DNA from: Brachionus manjavacas
Taxonomy: Eukaryota > Rotifera > Eurotatoria > Ploima > Brachionidae
NCBI GenBank assembly: GCA_019054805.1
Contig: JAHQIY010000011.1
Location: 3,229,001-3,293,000 of the forward strand
Reading direction: 5' to 3'
Length of the DNA stretch: 64,000 nucleotides
Positions 23,960 through 33,654 of this stretch are shown in pieces (the first letter of the stretch is position 1; every line of letters starts with the position of its first letter). The notes beneath the pieces were generated by a model. The model saw only the letters and a list, made by a program, of their open reading frames with translations. It ran no database searches and had not been told where the DNA came from. The translations under genes and the position numbers were made by a program.

Positions 23960-24265
23960 ATTTTATTTATTTGTTTTCTGTACCGAGCTATAGATCCTCC
24001 AGTTTAAAAAATAAATAAATGAAATTAAGTTAAATAAAATTAATAAAATAAGTAAAAGTATAGAATAAATAAAATAGCTTAAAATAGAAGAAAATTAAAA
24101 ATTAGATATATTAAAATAATGAAAGGTGATCAGTTCAGGAAAAATGAGGAAAATAAAACAATGGATGGAACATAATGATGCTACTTATCTTTCGCTCAAT
24201 TCAAAAAGTCTTTTCGAGACATTTCAATTTAAATGAGTAATAGTTAAGAATCCTTAGCTATTAAC
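23960..24265 (-). mobile_element. LINE 3' end, hairpin-tail family, copy 1
   Basis: The tail 'ttatttgttttctgtaccga' lies at 23966, with hairpin remnant gagctatagatc. In the element's sense, upstream coding remnants sit at 24180-24225 (ctttcgctcaattcaaaaag, encoding LFELSER). The arrangement matches better preserved copies at 25.2 and 26.2 kb. Confidence 0.65.
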
Positions 24266-24469
24266 TAGATCTTTGTTTGGCAATTTTTTTTTATCAAGTT
24301 TAACCGTAAACTACAACGCTGTAAAGGTTAATTTTGAATCAAATTTTAAATTTTAATTTTTAGAAGTTGATTTTCTTTTGACTCTCAATTTTATTTTAAT
24401 TTAATATTTTTTTCTGGATTTCCTCTTTTCTTAAAAATGTTGAATGTGACTAAGTCGTTAGCAAAAGAA

Positions 24470-24700
24470 GATTTATTTTTTATTTATTTTTTAGTTTTCT
24501 GTACCGAGCTAGACTCTTTCAGAATCAATAAAATTAAATAAAAAAAAGCTAAAAGAAAATGTAAAAAAGTCAAAGGACATTTATTGAAATAGGTTGTTAA
24601 ATGCGAGTATTCACAATTTAATTTATTTCTTTTAGGTATATCATTGATAAAAATACTAAAAAGTAATGGACTAATTACTGAGTCTAGAAGAACACAATTA
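24470..24700 (-). mobile_element. LINE 3' end with RT palm motif, copy 2
   Basis: The tail and hairpin (tgtaccgagctagactcttt) sit at 24499. On the minus strand 24590-24700 reads 'DSVISPLLFSIFINDIPKRN', the RT motif B2/C leader. It resembles the plus-strand fragment at 51.65 kb (EDSVISPLLLFSIYINDI), so the tail family and that RT probably belong to one element type. An internal deletion has joined palm and tail. Confidence 0.65.
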
Positions 24701-24734
24701 CTTCAATAATATGGCATGCATCACTTACATGACC

Positions 24735-24880
24735 ATTAAGCCAGCGTTTTCACATTTTACAAGATCTTGAGTTAACTTAATTGTTACATTGGGATTTAAA
24801 TCTCCATCTGCACCAGTTATTTCCTCTACATCTTCTAAGTGACCAAAAAAAATGTTCTCTTTTAAAAGACTTCTTGGACA
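24735..24880 (-). other. Short open segment, unknown exon-like fragment
   Basis: The minus strand gives about 37 clean codons containing 'HLEDVEEITGADGDL' and 'LTQDLVKCENAGLMVM', ending at a good donor-like ATGTAAGTG. Codon content is protein-like and unlike the surrounding LINE frames. No family was recognised. It could be a stranded host exon or part of an element. Confidence 0.3.
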
Positions 24881-24934
24881 TATAAAGACTTAAGTTTTAA
24901 GAAGATAGCATTTGAAATAATATTCAATTTGTTA

Positions 24935-25170
24935 ATAAATTTTATTTTTTTGTTTTCTGTACCGAGCTCCTTCAGAATAAATTTAAAAAAAAATAAAAAT
25001 TAAAGCTAATAAAATGAGATAAAAAAAAAAAAAAATTAAGCTAAAAAATGCAAAGACATATATTGAAATAGGTTTTGTTACATTGATAGATGTTTACATT
25101 GATGAAGCTTCATGATAGAGGAAATAGTAAGGTAAAAATTACACAATGTAGTTGGGTATTCAATATACAA
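24935..25170 (-). mobile_element. LINE 3' end, hairpin-tail family, copy 3
   Basis: The tail 'tgtaccgagctccttcagaa' is at 24959; here the hairpin has lost one arm. Coding remnants are at 25100-25165 (gttgggtattcaatatac, encoding the YIEYPT region of the ORF2 C terminus). Confidence 0.65.
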
Positions 25171-25171
25171 A

Positions 25172-25715
25172 ATTATTTATTTATTTATTTGTTTTATCTG
25201 TGCCGAGCTCAGGCTCCTTCAGATTTAAAAAAATTAAAAATGTAAAGAAAAAATATAAAAAAATTAAAATAAGTTAAAATATAATAAAAGGAAAATAAAA
25301 AATTGATAAATTGTAAGAGGTGACATGTAAAAAGTAATTAAGTATTGAACAGTTCAGGAAAAAAAGAAGAAATAGTAAGGTAGCAATTACACAATGGAGT
25401 TGGGTATTCAACATACCTTAATTCAAAACCCGCTTTATATTCATCAACCAGCTTGACAACCAATTGAACAGAATGACGCAGTCCTCCCGCTACATATCTT
25501 TCGCTAAATTCAAAAAGTAGATTCGAGACAGTTAAGAATTAAAGTTTATTAAAGGCGTAGTGACGCAATATATTGGAAGGAGTATCATATTTCAATTTAA
25601 GTATAAAACGAACTGCTGAGTTTTGTAAGACTTGAATTTTTTAATGTTTGTCTCCGAAAATGAATTTAGACACGGAAAAGAGTAATCAATAATAAATTTG
25701 ATTTATATAGATTTC
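25172..25715 (-). mobile_element. LINE 3' end, hairpin-tail family, copy 4 (best coding remnant)
   Basis: On the minus strand 25640-25380 reads 'IQVLQNSAVRFILKLKYDT', 'PSNILRHYAFNKL', 'LLFEFSERYVAGGLRHS', 'VQLVVKLVDEYKAGFELRY' and 'VEYPTPLCNCYLTIS'. This is the thumb and C-terminal region of a non-LTR RT. The tail (ctgtgccgagctcaggctcc) follows at 25199 next to (TTTA)n. It defines the coding end for the other copies. Confidence 0.8.
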
Positions 25716-25974
25716 CTAGTGTGCAATAATAAAGACGCCACTTTTTGTTTGACAATATTTTTATTAAGTTCAACCGTGAACTACAACCACTCAATTTGAC
25801 TTTCGATTTTATTTTCATATTTTCTTAATTTTAAGTCAATATTTTCCTTGTTACATTTAGTGAAGACAATAAAGCAAGACTTTTCAACAGATATTTTCAT
25901 CAAAAAAAAACAAAAAAAAACTTAATGCTTTAAGTACAGTTGTTCAATACTGTGTATTTTTAGGCAGTTGAATA

Positions 25975-26235
25975 ACGGGGCATTTATTTATTTGATTTCT
26001 GTACCGAGCTAGGGCTCCTTCAGAATAAATTAAAAAAATCAAAATCAAAATAAACAGGCCAACATTTCTCTCACTCAACTCAAAAAGCCGATTTGAGACT
26101 GTTAGTAATTTAAGTTTATTAAAAGCTTCATGATGCACGATGATGGAGGGTAGATCTTACTGATGAATTCTCAATTGCTTGTAGTTTTTTGATATTATTT
26201 TCTGAAAATGAATTCAAGCAAGGAAAAGAATAATC
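25975..26235 (-). mobile_element. LINE 3' end, hairpin-tail family, copy 5
   Basis: The tail 'tgtaccgagctagggctcct' is at 26000. The minus strand at 26150-26060 reads 'HHEAFNKLKLLTVSNRLFEL', then SERNVGLF. A further piece at 26195-26235 corresponds to the upstream 'FPCLNSFSEN' region of copy 4. Confidence 0.75.
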
Positions 26236-26239
26236 TAAA

Positions 26240-26840
26240 TTTTTATTTGTTTTCTGTACCGAGCTAGAGCACCTTTAGAATAAATTAAAAAAAAAAAAAA
26301 TAAATAAAATAAAATTAAAGTTAATAAAATGGGATAAAAAAAAAGAATCAAAATAGAGTAAATAAGCTAAAAAAATGAAATTTGAAAAGACATAAATTGG
26401 AAAAGATTGTTTAGCTTAGTTTAGTTTAGTTTATTTAATGATTTAAAAGGCTTGAGCCTTGCTCTTTTGCCTTCCGGTTAAAAATAAAAATTTAGTTTGT
26501 CAATTAGTTTAAATAATTAAATAAAATGAAATTTTTCTTTTAAAGAGAAAAAATAGCGTTAAAAAAAAAAAAGTTAAAAAGAAGAAGTATAGTAATTGTA
26601 TTCATCTAATGATGTAAAGCATCTCGAGGAAAAGATTGTTGCATGTGGCACATGTTTAAATAGTTCAAGTTTCAGGAAAAAAAGAAGAAATAGTAAGGTA
26701 GCAATTACACAATGGAGTTGGGTATTCAATATATCTAGATTCGAAACCTTCTTTGTATTCTTTCACCAGTCTTTCAACCAATGGAATAGAATGACTCAGT
26801 CCTGTCCCAACATATTTCTCACTCAACTCAAAAAGACGTT
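26240..26840 (-). mobile_element. LINE 3' end, hairpin-tail family, copy 6
   Basis: The tail 'tgtaccgagctagagcacct' lies at 26255. Coding remnants at 26840-26680 match copy 4 closely (cacaatggagttgggtattc; minus-strand ERYVGTGLSHSI). Between them 26420-26480 has another hairpin (aaggcttgagcctt), possibly a second, nested tail. Confidence 0.7.
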
Positions 26841-26910
26841 ATTATTATTATTTATTTATTTGTATATCTGTACCGAGCTAGAGCTCCTTCAGATTAAAAA
26901 AAAAAAAAAA
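26841..26910 (-). mobile_element. LINE 3' tail, copy 7
   Basis: (TTA)n/(TTTA)n, then 'tgtaccgagctagagctcct' at 26870 with an intact GAGCTAGAGCTC palindrome. It is inserted directly against the coding remnant of copy 6. No coding part follows. Confidence 0.7.
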
Positions 26911-27621
26911 ATAAATAAAAAATTAAAATAAAGTTAAATAAAATAAAATAAAAATAAAAAGTAAGAAAAAAATAAAGTTAAAATAATATAACTTAAAAAG
27001 TAGATAAATATTAAAATTAAAATTAGATAAATTTTGATAGAGAGTAACAGAATACATATTTTAATTATTTTAATACGTTCGACTGAATTTCTTACTTAAG
27101 TCATATAACGATATTTCTAAATGACCCGTTGCACATGCGACTCAATTTGTTTCCTTCAAATCGCATAGAGTAATATTTAATAATTAAGTTGACTTAAAAA
27201 AAATTAAAAACAAATCAATTACAATCAATGAAGCGGACAAAAAAGCACAAGTGCATTTTTCATCCGGTATATAAAAAATTTTAATTGATTAATTGATTAA
27301 ATAAACAAGTAAAAATAAAATTACAACAACAAATAATTCAATCAAACAAAATCTAATTTACTAATTGTTTGTAGCGTGTAGGTGAAATTCGTTCATTAGC
27401 GATGCATGTGCACGTATTGTGTCACCTAGGAATTAGAAACATCTATTCATGCCATTGTTTTCTATGATCTACAATTCATTAATTATTCACATAAATTATC
27501 AAATCCCCTCCTTTTTGCCTAAATAAACTCATTTATAGCAACGTTATTGAAGCGTCAAAGCTCAATAGTGCATCATAACCGTTTTTCTCTACTAACTCCA
27601 TTACTTTTGTTTAGAATAAAA
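26911..27621. promoter_or_regulatory. 5' region of the C2-PDZ gene
   Basis: A/T-rich to about 27100, then more mixed. A pyrimidine-rich run ending 'tttgtttag' just before the ATG at 27622 looks like a splice acceptor, so a 5' UTR intron is likely. No core promoter element was identified with confidence. Confidence 0.35.
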
Positions 27622-29070
27622 ATGTCTGCCTTCCGTAGCAACCACACAAATGGAAATATCGCTCAGATACGCCCCATAAACCAACTAACAAAGCCTGTTT
27701 ACCAAACCTCCCTGTCCTCGAATTCAACACACAGCTCGAGCTCGTCCACATCGGTTCAGATCAGAACCTCCAGTCCGATCTCGTCATCCGGCTCCGACTC
27801 CAGCGGCCCGGTCAACATTTCGCCCAACAAATTCATCAACGCTGTACACACTAGCCGCAAGTCCCAGGCCGAACAGGAGCCCAAACACTATTCCTCAATG
27901 AAGCAGCTCGCTTTTGACAAGCTGCGCCGGCAACACGCCATCGAACAAGACCTCAAAGAAAATTTCAAAAATCTTAGACTTTGCCACGAGTCCGACACAC
28001 TAAAATCAATGGGCAAAATAAAGCTCTCTATCTACAACAATTTCAATCATTTGACTTGTCACATAATGGAAGCTCGTTCGCTCAAAAGCGATCCGTTGAT
28101 GGGTACTTACTGCAAAATAACAGTGCTGCCAGATCTCAACAAATCGTTCAAAAACATCCGCACCAAAACCATTGGCCTGACTTACAACAAAAGCGGCAAG
28201 ATGTCTTATCAGTACGATTCTAAATTTTCCTTTGAATTGTGCGAGCTGAACGACTTCAATCAGAGGATTGTTATCTGGGTATGCTCCCATTCAAATCAAC
28301 TCATCGGTTGTTTGACCTTCAAGCTAAAGCATGTCGTGAATCAAGACAAGCCTAAGCATGTATGGTATCATTTGCTGCCTTTCAAGTTCGGCCTTTCCAA
28401 GCACGTCAAGTGTTCTGTTAAAAAAATCAAATCAAAGTCAAAGCCAACAAATGTTAACAAAGATTTGCAAGGCATGCAAAAGATATCGCTCAATATTTCC
28501 AAAGTGAACGAATGTGATTCGTATGGATTTACAGTGACCCATGGTTGTCCGTGCATGGTGGGCAAGGTTGACTTGGACAAGGTAGCATTCAGCACTGGCC
28601 TTAGACCTGGCGACTACATATCTAGGATTAATGGTGTGAATGTGTCGCGCGCTTCTTGCGAGTCGGTTGTTAAGCTGATCAAGTCAAGCAAGCAGTTGTT
28701 ACAAATCGAGGTTCATAGAGAAATGGGCTCTTTGCTTGTCGGCTCTGTTAACCGACTCGAGAGCGTGCCTGAAGAGGAAGAAGACGAATTCGATGATGAG
28801 TTGGAATTTGACGAAGAAGATGAAGTCAGAGTTTGTGTACAAGAGGAAGACGATTTGAATTATTTTAAGATTATTCAAAATTCGTTGAGATATGTTGATT
28901 CGGTGTCGTCAAATGAGTGTTCCAATATGGCCGATTTTGACGATGAAATTGGTGCTGATAAAATGAGACGAGTTGCTGCCAAGTTTTATTCCAACGCCGA
29001 CATTCGACACGCCAATGTCAGGCAGCTACAAATTCCCAAACAATCGACAAATCTGAACCAATTTATTTAA
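27622..29070 (+). CDS. C2 and PDZ domain protein, RGS3-like without an RGS box
   Basis: Intronless reading of 482 codons. Domains by eye: a Ser/Thr-rich N terminus (to about residue 75); a C2-like beta sandwich at about 131-250 (start GKIKLSIYNN, then 'SLKSDPLMGTYCKITVLPD', 'VIWVCSHSNQLIGCLTF', 'VWYHLLPFKFGLSKH'); a PDZ domain at about 288-370 with carboxylate loop YGFT, 'AFSTGLRPGDYISRINGVNV' and an SCESVVKLI helix; an acidic stretch at about 383-405; then a unique tail. The C2-linker-PDZ order with W(Y/H)..LP...G..KH between them resembles RGS3, a regulator of heterotrimeric G-protein signalling, but no RGS domain follows. C2 calcium ligands are incomplete, so calcium binding is doubtful. 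The first ATG follows an acceptor-like tttag; a further 25 codons upstream are open but lack ATG. Base composition is clearly more GC-rich than the flanks. It could act as a membrane scaffold. Confidence 0.8.
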   Translation: MSAFRSNHTNGNIAQIRPINQLTKPVYQTSLSSNSTHSSSSSTSVQIRTSSPISSSGSDSSGPVNISPNKFINAVHTSRKSQAEQEPKHYSSMKQLAFDKLRRQHAIEQDLKENFKNLRLCHESDTLKSMGKIKLSIYNNFNHLTCHIMEARSLKSDPLMGTYCKITVLPDLNKSFKNIRTKTIGLTYNKSGKMSYQYDSKFSFELCELNDFNQRIVIWVCSHSNQLIGCLTFKLKHVVNQDKPKHVWYHLLPFKFGLSKHVKCSVKKIKSKSKPTNVNKDLQGMQKISLNISKVNECDSYGFTVTHGCPCMVGKVDLDKVAFSTGLRPGDYISRINGVNVSRASCESVVKLIKSSKQLLQIEVHREMGSLLVGSVNRLESVPEEEEDEFDDELEFDEEDEVRVCVQEEDDLNYFKIIQNSLRYVDSVSSNECSNMADFDDEIGADKMRRVAAKFYSNADIRHANVRQLQIPKQSTNLNQFI

Positions 29071-29794
29071 ACTTTGTAAAAATTAAACTTTGTAAAAATT
29101 TTACTTTTTTGTTTTTTTTGGGTTTTTTTTGTGATTTTTTAATTTCAAAAGAATTTTTATTTAAGAAAAATGAATTCTTTGCTTTAGTATCCAGTTCATA
29201 TGAATTTTGACAATAAATATTTTGGAATTCGGATCATTTATTATTAATTTCAATAGAATCGAATTCAAAATTCTTTTAAATTTATTCATTTGATTAAAGC
29301 CCGCAGGTCTAAGATAGGCATTTATTTATTTTATAATTAAGTAACACATTCTGTTTGCTTTTTACTAAAATTCGATTTGATTATTTAACAAAATGAGAGA
29401 ATTGGAAAGTGAAAGTTTAGATTTACCAAGTTCGATATCAAGTCTAATCATTGACTTATTTTTGTGAGAAATATACACACCTGTCTCATTCTTATTCCCA
29501 ATTTTTAAAGTTATAGTCAAAGTAAAATTATCACCAAGGTATACTAAATCTATTAATTCATTTATTAATTTCGTTTCAACTAGGAACCATAATATTTTTT
29601 TAAAACGAAATTAGAGCATTTTTTGTAGAGAGAATACTGCTCTAACCAAACTGCTTTCTCATCTCTATCATTTCTCTCATCATCTCTCTTCACAAATTAA
29701 AAAATCTTTGCTAAATGACCCTCCTTCTAATAATTCTTTTACCTCCGAAACTTATCTCCAAGTAAAATTGAACCCTCAAAAAAAGCAGTAAATA
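29071..29794. other. 3' flank of the C2-PDZ gene, AT-rich
   Basis: A poly(A)-signal-like 'aataaatatt' occurs at about 29212. No other feature is seen up to the TA at 29793 that flanks the Tc1-like element. Confidence 0.4.
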
Positions 29795-31204
29795 CAGTAT
29801 GTCTAGAAAGTTTAGAACATTACTAAAAAGTTTATAAAAAAAATTTAAGGTCTAAAAATCTAAGATTAAAATCGATTCACATATGATGTTTACTATACCA
29901 TCTTAGAGTTAATTTTATTAGCTTTTTTGATATATAGATTGTTCTAAATTTTCTGAACACTCCAGAACCCATTTAAAGAAAAAAATAAAATTGAACAAAA
30001 AAAAAGTCTACAAAGTTTAGAAAAATTATTTTATCCTAAAATTTTACCACACCTTGACAATCCCTGGCCATTTTTTTTTCACACAATGCTTGGAATGCCT
30101 TTTCATACTGTTTGCTTGCACTTTTAACTTTTGATTTATTATTTTTGGATTTTAAAATCGGACATTTTATTGAGTTGTACCATTTTGGCGTTTTTTCCAT
30201 AAAAATGGGCAAAAAAAAAGTATCTGAGGCTCAAAGGTGGCAAATAATTTGTCTTTGGAAGGATAAGACCAAATCTCAAAAAGAAATAGCTGAACTGGTA
30301 GCAGTTTCGAGGAAATGTGTTATTACAACAAAGCGCAATTATGAGAAGACATCCGTGGTCAAAGAATTACCAAGGTCTGGTAGAACCCGAAAGCTTACCA
30401 GTCGAGATGAGTCGTACATTTCTAGAAGGGTCAGAATCTATCCTACAACAAGCTATAGACAGCTAACCTCTGATTTTAGTTCTAAATTTCCAAATGTTAC
30501 TGTTAGTAAAGACACTGTAAGAAAAGTTCTATTAAACCAAAAAATACAGTCGTCTGCAATAAAAAACCTCTTTTGACTGTATTGGATCAAGTGAAAAGGC
30601 TCAAATGGCGCAAAGAACGACAAAGATGGACTGTTAATGACTGGTCAAAAGTTGTTTTTAGTGTTTATAGCGCTAGTGCACATACTGCTCATTCCGTTTG
30701 AGATTGGTTTCAAGAAAAACAAATAACAGTTTTCCCCTGGTGCCCAAGATCACCTAATCTCAATCCAATAGAGAATTTATGGTCATGTATTGACCACAAA
30801 ATGGTCAATACAAAAATTACGTTAGTAGAGCATTTAATAAGCGTTCTTTTTGATGAATGGTTGAAAGTTCCTAGTGAAGTAGTAAAAAACATGATTAAAT
30901 CTATGCCAAAACGTGTCGCTTAGTGTATTAAAGCTAAGGGTGGGCATTTTAAATGTTAAAAAATAAATGTTCTAAATTTTGTAGACATTTTTTTTTGTTA
31001 AAAAATTTCACTCCTTTTTTTTGCGGTTTTTTTACTTCGACTTTTTTTTCTACCCTAGTTTTTGTACTTTTCCGATAAAATTTTTTTTTTAAAAATAAAT
31101 TTCTAAAAAAAAATATCTTTTTATTTTTATTTAGCCGCACGGCTTTCAAGAAACAAACCTTGCATAAAAAAAATTTAAATGCTCTAAATTTTCTATACAA
31201 ACTG
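29795..31204 (+). mobile_element. Tc1-like DNA transposon with both ends
   Basis: The left end 'cagtatgtctagaaagttta' (29795) and right end, read inverted, 'cagtttgtatagaaaattta' (31204) are terminal inverted repeats. Each is flanked by TA (29793-29794 and 31205-31206), the Tc1/mariner target. The 1410 bp unit has sub-terminal matches with the copy at 12.1-13.1 kb. It carries a dead transposase and is non-autonomous. Confidence 0.9.
30205..30923 (+). pseudogene. Tc1-like transposase, frameshifted and internally deleted
   Basis: It starts MGKKKVSEAQRWQIICLW and has a helix-turn-helix (KSQKEIAELVAVSRKCV), a second DNA-binding part (RKLTSRDESYISRRVRI) and 'TSYRQLTSDFSSKFPNVTVS'. A one-base loss in an A run near 30561 shifts the frame; translation resumes as 'PLLTVLDQVKRLKW', meets an in-frame TGA where the sister copy has a sense codon (after AHTAHSV), and ends 'SPNLNPIENLW' ... 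'VVKNMIKSMPKRVA'. The region between VVFS and ASAHTAHSV, which should carry two catalytic aspartates, is missing in this copy and in the 12 kb copy; only the NPIEN glutamate remains. Confidence 0.88.
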
Positions 31205-31507
31205 TATAAACCTACTTAAAGAAAATATTTAGAATAATCTATTTTGTAATGATGGTGTATCTGATTCAATTTCGTTATGTCTTAGCAACTTAAAATTTAA
31301 GCAGCATAGAATTCTCTTAGATGAGCTAATTCGAAAAAATTTTAGCTAATAACATTCATAAATTTTGGTTCAGGTTCTCTTGCCTTCCAACTTTCAAAAT
31401 CGGTCTTTTTTTCTTTTCTTTTAATTTTTATAATTTTCATATAATTTTTTTTATTTCTGTAATTTTTTAATTTTTACTTCTCCTTATAGGAGTTTAATTC
31501 AATTTTT
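31205..31507. other. AT-rich spacer
   Basis: 'ctccttatagga' at 31482 resembles the small tail hairpin at 11145 in the opposite orientation. Nothing else is seen. Confidence 0.35.
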
Positions 31508-32140
31508 TAGTCAATTTTTTTAAAGATTTGTATACTTTTTATAAATATTTTATGACTCGTCCATTGATTTTGTAGATAAATTCAAAATTTTAATTAAAAA
31601 ACGAGTCAAAATGACTCTTTTTCGATTTTTGACCGCTAAAATTTAAGTTTTTTTTCAGCATAAAAATAAGAATAACTCTCTAAATTAACTAAATTCAAAT
31701 AAAAAAAATATCTCCTTTGTGCAAAATCAAGTATATACCACTAGAAGCACCAAAAAGAGTCATTTTGACTCGTTTTTTAATTAAAATTTTGAATTTATCT
31801 ACAAAATCAATGGACGAGTCATAAAATATTTATAAAAAGTATACAAATCTTTAAAAAAATTGACTCAAATCCTAATACTTGAACGAAGATAAGCAAATTT
31901 AAAAAATGCAAAATTTATTGTTTGCGTATTTTACATGAAAGACGAAAAATTGGTTCAAAAAGGAATGAATTCATGAAGATTAAATTTTTGTCAGATACTT
32001 TTTTTTAGCCAAATTTTTATTTTTACTCAATTAAAATTAAGTTTTGAATAGATTTATCCAAATAATAAACTATTATCCATTTTTATCAATTAGATTCCAT
32101 TAAAACAAGTCATTTTGACTCGTTTTGGTGCTTCTAGTGT
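31508..32140. mobile_element. Foldback/piggyBac-like MITE pair with 113 bp inverted repeat
   Basis: 31508-31622 and 31753-31866 are virtually perfect reverse complements. Independently, 'cactagaagcaccaaaa' with a GAGTCATTTTGACTCG block occurs at 31738 and, inverted, at 32107-32140, where it abuts TTAA. The second pair delimits a roughly 400 bp MITE; the first is that MITE plus an inverted partial copy. The TTAA on one side and the palindromic gagtcattttgactc suggest piggyBac affinity, but the left side lacks TTAA. Confidence 0.6.
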
Positions 32141-32204
32141 TAACTTTCTTTTCATTTTATTTTTTACCTATTTTACTTTGTTTTGATTTTTTATTTTATA
32201 ATTT

Positions 32205-32255
32205 ATTCTGAAGGAGCTCTTGCTCGGTACGGCAAAAAAAATAAATAGTAAAAAT
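32205..32255 (+). mobile_element. LINE 3' tail (hairpin family), plus strand
   Basis: 'ctgaaggagctcttgctcgg' at 32209, then tac and an A-rich run. No coding remnant. Confidence 0.65.
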
Positions 32256-32292
32256 TCTTCAGGTAAATATTTACATTAAATTAAGAATTTCT

Positions 32293-33079
32293 TCAGTTCC
32301 TGGTTTACCAATAGGCGATCATGTTTTTAAAGAAAATTATTGGGATGAAAAATTCAAAAAAGTACAAAAAGCTGTATACTCCTTAAATGGAGTTGGTTGT
32401 AGAGCATTTGGTCTAGAACCTAAAATCTTAGCTAGACTGTATAGCATATACTGTCAGCCTATTTTTAATTATGGCATAGAAATTTGTCATTTTAAAAAAA
32501 GTAAGCTTAAAATTTATGATAAATCACAAGCCTGTATTATTAAACGTAACATTGAATTATCAAAATTCACAAAAAAACTGCTTTATTGGAGGCGTTAAAT
32601 GTCAAATCAATAAGCAGAATTTATTACAAGTCTAAGATTCTTTTTTACCATCAAATAAAAAAGCTTAATCCAATGGACGAATTATTATCATATCTAAATC
32701 TCTATTATAATAAATTCAAGTGCCCTGAAGGCTCATTTATCAAACAAATAAAAGACGTTGGTAAAATAATTGATTTAGATCCTTTCACTGAAGATGGCAA
32801 AGTTTGAATGGATGCACTAGATCAATTTTATGTGTTAAAAATTACTCAAATAGACAAAGCTCAGCTCTATAGAAAAATTGTACATTTATGGGACTTGCTC
32901 AGTAAAGATCAAGTAAATTGTAAATATTATAAAGATATTTTATACGATGTGCTGAATAAATCAGCAACTTAAATAATTTAATATTGGCTTTTTTTCTTTT
33001 TTTATTTATTTTTAAGTCGCCTGTGAGGTGCAGTTTATAAATTATAAATAAATATAAATAAAATAAATCAGTTCCTGGT
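32293..33079 (+). mobile_element. 5'-truncated LINE with 12 bp target-site duplication
   Basis: 'tcagttcctggt' occurs at 32293-32304 and 33068-33079. Between them the plus strand reads the post-palm region of a non-LTR RT: GLPIGDHVFKENYWDEKF, 'LNGVGCRAFGLEPKILARLY', 'YCQPIFNYGIEICHFKK', then after an A-run frameshift 'LEALNVKSISRIYYKSKILF'. A 3' UTR hairpin (gtcgcctgtgaggtgc) and an AAATAAATA-type tail end it. This is target-primed reverse transcription: truncated 5' end, simple 3' tail, flanking duplication. Microhomology (ggt) at the 5' junction leaves a few bases ambiguous. Confidence 0.85.
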
Positions 33080-33654
33080 GCTGCATTAGCTTTTTAAAAC
33101 CAAAATCAATTAATAATAATGAATTCGCTTAGAGTGCACTGTTAATTTCCTTTGAAAAAGTTATTTTCCCATCTTTTTCCAAATTTATCAAATAAATATT
33201 GGGACTAAATACTGTCGACAAAAATTTCCAAAAAATTTTCCTTTATTTTCGTCTGTATGAAAAAGTTTAAATAAATCGTGATCCTTCTTTAGTTCTAAAT
33301 TTATTTATCTTTTTCCAAAAGGGTCTGTTTTAAATTGGATTTTTTCCCATCTTTTTAATTAATTCAAACCAATTTTGATGCCATAGATCAGTGTAGTAAG
33401 TGCAGCAAGGTGCAATGGTCACAACATCCAAAAATTGAACAATTAAATCGGTCATTAAAAATAATTCATTGTTTTAATTTTTTTAATTCTGTTGAAAAAA
33501 ATTAGATAATTTCTTTGATTAAATAAAAAAATTTGAAAATACTCATAAAAAATTAATAAAAACTAATCCAATAATTAGAAGATTTTTTCAATACTAGAAA
33601 ATTTAGTTTCAAAATTTGAAAAATTTAAGTGCATAATTTTTAAAATTTAGATAA
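33080..33654. other. 5' flank of the Asteroid homologue
   Basis: AT-rich; no defined promoter element recognised. Confidence 0.35.
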
